The translations under genes were made by a program, and so were the position numbers. From an uncultured Clostridia bacterium (lineage in GTDB: Bacteria > Bacillota > Clostridia > Oscillospirales > Ruminococcaceae), in contig CAMVNQ010000007.1 of the NCBI GenBank assembly GCA_947168885.1, positions 1-64,000 of the forward strand: a DNA stretch of 64,000 bases. Direction: 5' to 3'. Positions 41,439 to 49,279 of the stretch are shown here, piece by piece. Under the pieces are notes generated by a model. That model did not search any database and was not told the DNA's origin. It saw nothing but the letters and a program-made list of their open reading frames with translations. Positions within the stretch are counted from its first letter, which is position 1; each line of letters opens with the position of its first letter.

Positions 41439-41467
41439 TTGACTTTTTGGCTGTTTTGTACTATAAT
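41439..41467 (+). promoter_or_regulatory. sigma-A promoter of the large hybrid kinase gene
   Basis: TTGACT (41439-41444), 17-base spacer, TATAAT (41462-41467). Confidence 0.8.
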
Positions 41468-41590
41468 AATTCGGTGTAGTAGTAATTTAGTATGATGCAG
41501 TAATCCGGCTATGTTAAGATGTGACTGCCGGAAAAGATCGGAACGGTCATCGACCGGAAAATGACCTTCCGGGGAGGATATATCGGATAT

Positions 41591-44500
41591 ATGAATGAAT
41601 TTGTACTGGAGATATCGGCACTTGCCGTAACGCTGTTCTGTATGGTGGACTGCCTCAGGAACAGAGCCGCTCATCATGTTCGTTTTCCGAAAGGCTTGAT
41701 AAACAAGATCAAGGACAGGGGATATGTATATATACTTCTGCTTTTCGGACTTATGATCTCCACAATTGCGGATATACCGGAAATGCTGGCGGAAACGTAT
41801 TTCACAGCGAGTGATCCGCTTCTGACAGATATACTGAATGAGATATATTTCATTACGCATACCGCGCTTCCGGCACTTTTCGCGCTCTATATAACAGACT
41901 TTGCCGGGGCGGAGAACAAAAGCAATTTATTCTTCGCGATTTTCTCCGTGCCTCTCCTTCTGGCGGAGGCTGCTGTCGTATCAAATCCGTTCACGCGGTT
42001 TATTTATGTTGTTGACGAGCAGGGAGAATACCACAGATGTCCGGGGATATGGCTCCTCTATGTAGCTGCAGGGTTTTATGTTATATTCGGACTGCTGCAA
42101 TTCCTTATAAACCGGAAAAGAATGTCGAAGATGGATCGTTCCGCAATGCTTGTTATCCTGTTTATTGCTACATCAGGCATTATCATCCAGGGTCTGTTTT
42201 CCGTCAAGGTAGAGTTGTTCTTCGAGAGCATAGGTCTGCTGTGTTTCCTGCTTCTCCTTGAAGAAAAGGGAACATTCGGCAAAAGGGGCAGGAGCAGCAG
42301 GATAAGCAAGGGTTTTATCGTCATAATCGCTCTGATATTCACGACGGTCATCGTTATGAACATCACCATAATCTATCATGCGGGCACCGACCAGACCGGA
42401 AGGATAGGTGAGACGCAGATAAACAACCTGAAGGGCGAGATGCAGCAGACGATCTCCGGCTCAGAGAATAACCTGCTGCGCTATTCGATTGGTCTTGAAC
42501 AGCTCATCAACGATAACGCCGGGCTTGATGAGATCGAAAAATATATCAGGGAGCAGAAGAAGTACTATTCCGACCAGAGCTCGGGCAACTGTTTCAGTGT
42601 TTATGCAGCTTCATCCGAATGGACGATAATACCCGATTTCGAGATGCCGCAGGAGTATCACGCTGTTGAGCGTCTGTGGTACACCGGAGCGAAGCGCGAG
42701 CCGGGACAGGTGTTCATTTCAGAGCCTTACATCGACGCGAATACCGGCGATCTCTGCTATACGTTCTCTTACATTCTCTCCGACGGGGATACGGTAGCGG
42801 CAATGGACTACACGCTTTCAAGAGTGCAGGATATTGTCGGAAGAATGGGAGGAAGCGAGGATCAGTTCGCCATGATCGTCACCGATGACGGTATAGTGGT
42901 CGGCTGTTCCGACGAGTCTTATCAGGGTGAGAAGATCTCCGACGTACTTCATCAGTACAGCGAGGTGTTCAGCCGCGTAAAGGCGTCGAATGAGCACAGA
43001 AGCTTCCGCACGACGATAGACGGCGAAGAGAAGATAGTTTTCGACAGCGAGACCGGCAACGGCTGGAAGCTCATTCTTGTTGTGGATTACGGCACATTTT
43101 ACAGAGAAATAATAAATCAGATGATAATGCTCGGTACGATCGACTTTATGATGGTGACCGTTATCGTGGCTTTCTATCTGGTGAGTGTAAATAATCAGGA
43201 AAAGGCAGAAAAAACTCTTGATTCCACCGAAAGCTTCATCGCGGGTCTTTCGGGAGATATAAAAATACCGCTCCAGGAGATCATCGGTGTAAGCGACAGC
43301 TGCCTGAAACATTATCCTGAGGACGGCCGCGCCGCGTTCAGGGAGATCCTTGAATCCGGCCGCCAGCTTCAGGAAAAGCTCGACAATCTTTTCTCGTATT
43401 CCAATATCCTTAAGGAAAAGATGCATGACACCTCCTCGGATAAAAATGCAAAATCCAGAAAGAAGCAGGTTTCATACAGGTATATCCGCAACGGAATAGT
43501 AAGTATCATCATAACCGCATCGCTCGTCGGACTTGTGCTGTGCATCGTTATGACTTACAACTGGGGTCAGGAGCGCATAAGCAAGGAAGCGGAGAGATAT
43601 GACAGCGAGGTAACGCTCTGGATGCAGCAGAAACAGAGTATTCTTCAGATGTTCTCGGATGTTATTGCCGCAGATCCCACAGTTCTTGACGATTATGATT
43701 CCGCCGTGAAATGGCTTGATGACATAACCAAAAACTATAACGAGATGACGTTCGCGTATATGGCTAACCCGTACAAAGAGGAGCATAAAGTCATAATGAA
43801 CAACGGCTGGGTGCCGGATCCTGACTGGAAGGTCGAGGAACGCCAGTGGTACATAGACACCGAACGCTCGGGAAACGGATACAGCATATCCGCGCCGTAC
43901 TATGATTCTCAGACGGGTCTTTACTGTATAACCTTTTCAAGAAGCGTTTATTCAAAGGACGGAAATTTCCTCGGTATCTTCGCGATAGACTGCCTTCTTG
44001 ACAAGCTTGTAGGCGTTCTCGACAACAGCTATACTTCTGACAGCTACGCGTTCATGGTCGATCGCGACGGAACGGTAATAAATCACCCTTATGAGCAATA
44101 TCAGATCAGCACGACGAACAGTGTCAATATAGAAGACACCGAATACGCAGATGTCTATCACAACAAGAGTCTGTTCCTTCTGAGCGATTATGACGGACGT
44201 TATTCGGCGTGCTATGTCATAAATAACGCGATTTCGGGCTTCTCCGTCGTTGTTGTTCAGAACTGGTGGAGCATTTACGGAACCGTGCTCGTGATAGCGA
44301 TAGTTTATCTTGTTCTTATCGCTGTATCGACAGTCTGTGTCGTGACAATGATAAACCGGTTCATAAGGTGGCAGGAGAAGGCAAACGAAAAGCTTGTGGA
44401 AGCAGCAGAGACCGCGGTAGCTGCCGAAAAAGCCAAGTCGAGATTCCTTGCACAGATGTCCCACGAGATAAGAACGCCGATCAATGCAGTGCTCGGTATG

Positions 44501-46111
44501 AACGAGATGATACTTCGCGAGTCGTCGGACTCTTCGATAAAAGAATATGCGGGTAATATCCATTCCGCCGGAAGAAATCTTCTCGGACTTATCAATACCA
44601 TTCTCGATTTCTCTAAGATCGAGGAAGGCAAAATGGAGATCATACCTGTTAAATACGACACCTCGACGTTTGTAGAGAACCTGATAAATTCCATATCGGC
44701 GAGAGCAGCGGACAAAGGGCTCGTGTTCGAGCCGCACATAGACAGCACTCTTCCGTCCTCACTCTACGGTGACGATATGAGAGTGTCGCAGGTAGCGGTG
44801 AACCTGCTCACAAATGCGGTCAAGTACACCCGCGAAGGCCGTGTGGATATGTTTATCGACGGCATAAGAACGGGTAATGAATCAATAGCTTTGCGTGTCC
44901 GTGTAAAAGATACCGGTATAGGTATAAAGCAGGAGGACATCGGAAGGATGTTCGAGTCGTTCACGCGTCTTGAAGAGGACAGAAACCGTACTATCGAGGG
45001 TACTGGGCTCGGTATGGCTATCGTGAACAAGCTGCTCGATATGATGGGCTCGAAGCTTGAGGTCGAGAGCGTTTACGGTGAGGGCTCGGAATTCGCTTTC
45101 GAGGTAATTCAGGGAATTATAGATGACAGTCCGATCGGAGATTACGCCGAAAAGGCAAGAAAAGCCCTCAGCCATGAAGAAAGCGGCAAGACTCTCTTTG
45201 CGCCGGAAGCAAAGCTGCTTGTTGTTGATGATAACGACATGAACATCAAGGTCGCGAAGAACCTTCTGAAGCTCAACGGTATAGTTCCCGACACATCGCT
45301 TTCCGGAGCCGATGCACTTGATAAGCTTAAAAACAAGACTTACGATATTGTCCTGCTCGATCACATGATGCCGGATATGGACGGTATAGAAACGCTTGAA
45401 AAGGCAAAGGAACAGGGGCTTATTCCGGACGGCTGCTACGTTGTCGTGCTGACCGCGAATGCCGTCGTAGGAGCGCGTGAGTCGTATCTCGAATCGGGAT
45501 TTGACGACTATCTCTCGAAGCCTATCGAGGTCAAGGCTCTCGAAAGCATTTTAGGCAAGTATCTTCCGCAGGAAAAGGTGAGCTATAAGTCGAAAGAGGA
45601 AGAAAAAACCGCCGATCCGCACAGCGAAGCTCCGGCGGAAGTCACAGAGCCCACGGCGGAAGATAACGCTTCCGGAACTCCCGCGGACGGTGATGAAGCA
45701 CTGCTGAAGCTGCTTGCTGAAAACGGGTTCGATACGGATAGCGGACTTAACTACTGCGGCGGAGACCCGGATTTCTACAGGGAGATACTCAGTGAATTCC
45801 TTGAATCGGCGGAAATGCGCAGAAAGGAGCTTGACGACGCTCTTGCGGCTGATAATATAAAGAACTATGAGATAAAGGTACACGCTCTGAAAAGCACTGC
45901 ACGCACGATAGGTGCGGCCGGACTTTCGGAAGCGGCTGCCGCTCTTGAAAAAGCTGCGAAAGCCGGTGAAACCGACACGATACACTCGAATCATCCCGGA
46001 CTTTGTGAGCTTCTCGATAAGGTCGTTGATGCCCTTAACGCTGCGGGTATGTTGTCCGGCGTACAGTCTTCGGATGACGATGACGAGATAATGGAATTCA
46101 GACCGGAATAA
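41591..46111 (+). CDS. giant hybrid histidine kinase, 7TM plus two Cache sensors
   Basis: 1506 aa from ATG 41591, after GGGGAGG; the ATG at 41561 has no ribosome site. Order: seven-helix N-terminal region (1-235); helix and first Cache domain (about 250-530; RLWYTGAKREPGQVFISEPY); a helix; a HisKA-like helical pair that lacks the His (AGLSGDIKIPLQEIIGVSDS); helix and second Cache domain (about 640-910; RQWYIDTERSGNGYSISAPY); a helix; HisKA with MSHEIRTPINAVLGMNEMIL; HATPase (GTGLGMAIVNKLLDMMGSKL); receiver (LLVVDDNDMN, LLDHMMPDMDG); HPt (IKVHALKSTARTIG). It is a phosphorelay protein that appears to fuse two sensor kinases. Confidence 0.85.
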   Translation: MNEFVLEISALAVTLFCMVDCLRNRAAHHVRFPKGLINKIKDRGYVYILLLFGLMISTIADIPEMLAETYFTASDPLLTDILNEIYFITHTALPALFALYITDFAGAENKSNLFFAIFSVPLLLAEAAVVSNPFTRFIYVVDEQGEYHRCPGIWLLYVAAGFYVIFGLLQFLINRKRMSKMDRSAMLVILFIATSGIIIQGLFSVKVELFFESIGLLCFLLLLEEKGTFGKRGRSSRISKGFIVIIALIFTTVIVMNITIIYHAGTDQTGRIGETQINNLKGEMQQTISGSENNLLRYSIGLEQLINDNAGLDEIEKYIREQKKYYSDQSSGNCFSVYAASSEWTIIPDFEMPQEYHAVERLWYTGAKREPGQVFISEPYIDANTGDLCYTFSYILSDGDTVAAMDYTLSRVQDIVGRMGGSEDQFAMIVTDDGIVVGCSDESYQGEKISDVLHQYSEVFSRVKASNEHRSFRTTIDGEEKIVFDSETGNGWKLILVVDYGTFYREIINQMIMLGTIDFMMVTVIVAFYLVSVNNQEKAEKTLDSTESFIAGLSGDIKIPLQEIIGVSDSCLKHYPEDGRAAFREILESGRQLQEKLDNLFSYSNILKEKMHDTSSDKNAKSRKKQVSYRYIRNGIVSIIITASLVGLVLCIVMTYNWGQERISKEAERYDSEVTLWMQQKQSILQMFSDVIAADPTVLDDYDSAVKWLDDITKNYNEMTFAYMANPYKEEHKVIMNNGWVPDPDWKVEERQWYIDTERSGNGYSISAPYYDSQTGLYCITFSRSVYSKDGNFLGIFAIDCLLDKLVGVLDNSYTSDSYAFMVDRDGTVINHPYEQYQISTTNSVNIEDTEYADVYHNKSLFLLSDYDGRYSACYVINNAISGFSVVVVQNWWSIYGTVLVIAIVYLVLIAVSTVCVVTMINRFIRWQEKANEKLVEAAETAVAAEKAKSRFLAQMSHEIRTPINAVLGMNEMILRESSDSSIKEYAGNIHSAGRNLLGLINTILDFSKIEEGKMEIIPVKYDTSTFVENLINSISARAADKGLVFEPHIDSTLPSSLYGDDMRVSQVAVNLLTNAVKYTREGRVDMFIDGIRTGNESIALRVRVKDTGIGIKQEDIGRMFESFTRLEEDRNRTIEGTGLGMAIVNKLLDMMGSKLEVESVYGEGSEFAFEVIQGIIDDSPIGDYAEKARKALSHEESGKTLFAPEAKLLVVDDNDMNIKVAKNLLKLNGIVPDTSLSGADALDKLKNKTYDIVLLDHMMPDMDGIETLEKAKEQGLIPDGCYVVVLTANAVVGARESYLESGFDDYLSKPIEVKALESILGKYLPQEKVSYKSKEEEKTADPHSEAPAEVTEPTAEDNASGTPADGDEALLKLLAENGFDTDSGLNYCGGDPDFYREILSEFLESAEMRRKELDDALAADNIKNYEIKVHALKSTARTIGAAGLSEAAAALEKAAKAGETDTIHSNHPGLCELLDKVVDALNAAGMLSGVQSSDDDDEIMEFRPE

Positions 46112-46121
46112 TATATCACAG

Positions 46122-46154
46122 AGCCGTTTGCGGGAATATCCGCGAACGGCTTTT
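46122..46154 (+). terminator. Rho-independent terminator
   Basis: GCCGTTTGCGG (46123-46133) pairs with CCGCGAACGGC (46140-46150), one mismatch, followed by TTTTC. Confidence 0.8.
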
Positions 46155-46212
46155 CTGTTTCTGAAACAGCCTGAAATTAGTTGAATAAATCATATTTATT
46201 TTATCAGAACTA

Positions 46213-46241
46213 TTTACTTTTTGGTAAAAATATGATATAAT
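46213..46241 (+). promoter_or_regulatory. sigma-A promoter of the four-repeat sensor gene
   Basis: TTTACT (46213-46218), 17-base spacer, TATAAT (46236-46241). Confidence 0.75.
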
Positions 46242-46311
46242 TATAAATAATTATGCGCAGACCGAAAGTGCGTGATCCTGCGCTCTTCGGCTATGCGATG
46301 AGGGGAACAGA

Positions 46312-49092
46312 ATGAAAAGAAAATTAACGGCAAAAGAACTGATAAGCAGTTTTTCTATAAAGCGACTGATCGCGTCCGTAATGGTAATTGTTTTCTTTGT
46401 CGCGGTAATAGTTGTTTACAATACATTGCTGTACGCGTCTGTGCGTGACAGCATTCTGAAGAGCGGTGAGCTGAGTGCGTATACGTCCGCGGATCAGTTC
46501 GACAAGTATCTTTCGACCGGCGTGGATGCGATAAAACTCACAAGCCATGAACTTGACGGTTTGCTGCGCAGGAATGCGCCTTCCGATGAGATACTTGAAT
46601 ACGTTACCCGTGAAACGGACGTGATAATGCAGTCCCTTGTGAAAAATACCACGGGACTTTATGTCTATACACAGGGTGAGTTCTATGACGGTTCGGGCTG
46701 GGAGCCGGAGGATGATTATAAGCCGGAAACACGCCCGTGGTACAAGGAAGCGATGCAGCGGAAGGGACGCGTCGCGATAGTTGATCCGTATCTCGATATG
46801 CAGACCGGCTCGGTGGTTATGACACTCTCCAAGACCCTCGGCGACGGAAAGAGCGTTGTCGCTCTCGATCTTACAATGGACGAGATACAGGAAATGATAG
46901 AAAGAGACCCCGGGGACGACAGTGTTGTCGCGAGAATGCTTGTTTGCAGCAACGGTACGGTTGTTGCACACAGCGACAAATCCCAGTGCGGACATAACTA
47001 TCTTCAGGAGACAGACGGTATAGGTCACGCGATAATATCAAAGCTCTACGAAGAAAAGAACCAGAACTTTGAGATACAATACAACGGTCATGCGTACATA
47101 GTTTACGCGATAAGCATAGGTGACGACTGGTATGCCCTGTCTGTGGCAAAATCGGAACTTTCCTATATACCCCTGCGCATAATGCTTGTTTCAAGCGTCG
47201 CGTCTGTTATTATAACCGTACTGGTGCTGTCGTTCATACTTATAAGATCAGCGAAACGAAGATATGTGGCTGAGACACTCAGCACCCAGCTCATTTCCGC
47301 GTCGGATATATACCTTTCTCTCTGCGAGATAGACCTTGTCAAAGGCACTGCATCGGAGATAAAGAAGATGTATATGTTTGATGACACGAACGAGACGGAA
47401 ATGAGCGTTCAGGAGATATTCAGACGCAGAATTATGATGATACCCGACAATCCCACGAAACAGGCAGCGATCGATTTTGTGGATCTTTCAACACTTAACG
47501 AGAGACTTAAGGATACCAACATCATAACGATAGAATACCTGTCATTCAATGAGCTCTGGATACGCGCGCGATTTGTTGTTTCCGGACGCGACGAGAACGG
47601 AAAGGTCACAAAGGTCATGTGGATGGCGGAGAATATCGACGAGGAGAAGCGCGTTCGTGACAAGCTCACAGAGCAGACGCAGAAGCTCACCTCACAGCTT
47701 TCGTCCTCGGCGGACATCTATATGTCGCTCTGCGACCTCGACATAATCAACAACGAAGTAACGGCAATAAAGAACGTCAATCCCGCTATACAGAAGCTTG
47801 TTGACAGCTGTGACCACAATATGCAGGAGCTGTTCTTCAAGATTATGACGAACCAGCCCGAAAGCCCGACAAAACAGGCTGCGATAGATTTCAGCGATAT
47901 GTCCACGATAGACGAGCGTATGGGAAGCGGAAACTCGCTTATGCTCGAATATCTTAGCTACGGAAATATATGGGTCCGTGCGAGACTTGTCGTTTCGGAG
48001 CGCACAGAATCGGGTAAGATCTCACACGTCCTGTGGATGCTTGAGAACATCAATGAGGAGAAGAAAGCGCGTGACAGCCTTACCCACCGCGCCGACAAGC
48101 TCATGATGCAGCTCTCCTCGACCGCGGACATCTACATCTCCGTATGTGACCTCGATATAATCAACAACACCATAAGCGAGATAAAGAACGAAGACCCTGA
48201 TATTTCGGAATTTGTGAACAGATGCGGTGACCGTATGCAGGAAGTAATGACCGACATCATGCACAGACTTCCCGAAAGCGGCACGAAGAAGGCTGCTGCC
48301 GAGTTCGTCGATTTCTCGGATATAGACGAACGTATGGGCAAGTCGAGCTATCTTACGCTTGAGTATTTCAGCTTCGGCAATATCTGGGTGCGTGCAAGGC
48401 TTATACCCTCGGAACGAACCGAAGACGGAAGGATCTCTCACGTCCTTTGGATGCTCGAAAACATAGACGAGGAAAAGAAGACCCGTGACAAGCTTCTTGA
48501 GGTGGCGGAAAAGCTCAATCACCAGATGTCGTCCACCGCGAAGATTTATATGTCGATGTACGACTTCGACCTCTCCAACGATACGTTTACCGAGGTAAAG
48601 GCGACGAACAGTCAGGTAGTCGATATAATCGGTGAGAACCGCGAAAACGCGCAGGATACGATCAATAACGTAATGTGCCGTATGACCGGAGAGAGCGATC
48701 TCGGCACTGTGCTCGACTTCATCGACCTGAAAACACTCAATGAACGGTTAAAGGACCTCGATACCATTACGCTTGAATATATGAGCAGCGAAGGTGCATG
48801 GCGCCGTGCGAGATTCATAGCTTCAGAGCGAGGAAGAGACGGTGTTCTGCGACACGTTCTCTGGATGGTAGAGGATATAGACAAGGAGATGCAGGGGAGA
48901 AGAATGCCTGCCGACACAAAGAGCATCGCTCCGGATGCCGGCGCGGAACCTTCACACAGCACTGCTATATCGCAGGAGATGCGCGATTCGCTCAGCGAGC
49001 TTCTCGGCGACGATCTGCCGAGACTCATGGAGCGCTGCCGCGAGCTTTCGGAACAGCTCTCGCCGCTTCTTGACAATAAAGGGAACCTCTAA
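46312..49092 (+). CDS. Cache protein with four tandem PAS-like repeats, no output domain
   Basis: 926 aa. A membrane helix (20-45) and an extracellular Cache domain (RPWYKEAMQRKGRVAIVDPY) close to that of the 38077 cyclase, then a second helix (about 285-310). The cytoplasmic part is four repeats of about 125-130 aa, each starting with QLSS.ADIYxSLCDLDI and ending in WVRARLVxSERxExGKIxHV and LWMLENIDEEKKxRDKL; this looks like a PAS-type fold with a linker helix. No GGDEF, EAL, kinase, HPt or phosphatase domain follows. The last residues GNL and the stop come from an inserted MITE. It probably transmits signals by protein contact, perhaps to the hybrid kinase encoded next. Confidence 0.75.
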   Translation: MKRKLTAKELISSFSIKRLIASVMVIVFFVAVIVVYNTLLYASVRDSILKSGELSAYTSADQFDKYLSTGVDAIKLTSHELDGLLRRNAPSDEILEYVTRETDVIMQSLVKNTTGLYVYTQGEFYDGSGWEPEDDYKPETRPWYKEAMQRKGRVAIVDPYLDMQTGSVVMTLSKTLGDGKSVVALDLTMDEIQEMIERDPGDDSVVARMLVCSNGTVVAHSDKSQCGHNYLQETDGIGHAIISKLYEEKNQNFEIQYNGHAYIVYAISIGDDWYALSVAKSELSYIPLRIMLVSSVASVIITVLVLSFILIRSAKRRYVAETLSTQLISASDIYLSLCEIDLVKGTASEIKKMYMFDDTNETEMSVQEIFRRRIMMIPDNPTKQAAIDFVDLSTLNERLKDTNIITIEYLSFNELWIRARFVVSGRDENGKVTKVMWMAENIDEEKRVRDKLTEQTQKLTSQLSSSADIYMSLCDLDIINNEVTAIKNVNPAIQKLVDSCDHNMQELFFKIMTNQPESPTKQAAIDFSDMSTIDERMGSGNSLMLEYLSYGNIWVRARLVVSERTESGKISHVLWMLENINEEKKARDSLTHRADKLMMQLSSTADIYISVCDLDIINNTISEIKNEDPDISEFVNRCGDRMQEVMTDIMHRLPESGTKKAAAEFVDFSDIDERMGKSSYLTLEYFSFGNIWVRARLIPSERTEDGRISHVLWMLENIDEEKKTRDKLLEVAEKLNHQMSSTAKIYMSMYDFDLSNDTFTEVKATNSQVVDIIGENRENAQDTINNVMCRMTGESDLGTVLDFIDLKTLNERLKDLDTITLEYMSSEGAWRRARFIASERGRDGVLRHVLWMVEDIDKEMQGRRMPADTKSIAPDAGAEPSHSTAISQEMRDSLSELLGDDLPRLMERCRELSEQLSPLLDNKGNL

Positions 49093-49238
49093 AAACCCAA
49101 TTTGAGAGAAAAAGAGCTACTTGCACCGATAGCTGCGTCAAGCCTCCTCACCGTGCGCCAGCACGCTTTCGGAGCCTCTCCTTGCTCTCGGCACAATTAT
49201 CTCATTTTCTCTTTTCAAAGCGGTTTTTAGAGCTACCC
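49081..49238. mobile_element. MITE copy 2, 158 bp
   Basis: Nearly identical to 32186-32342 over its length. Its ends have drifted (GGGAACCTCTAAAAACC and GGTTTTTAGAGCTACCC). TAAA flanks both sides (49077-49080, 49239-49242). It overlaps the last codons of the preceding gene and supplies its stop codon. Confidence 0.8.
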
Positions 49239-49279
49239 TAAAGAGAGCAAATAATTTTTACGGATAAAAAGGGAATTAT

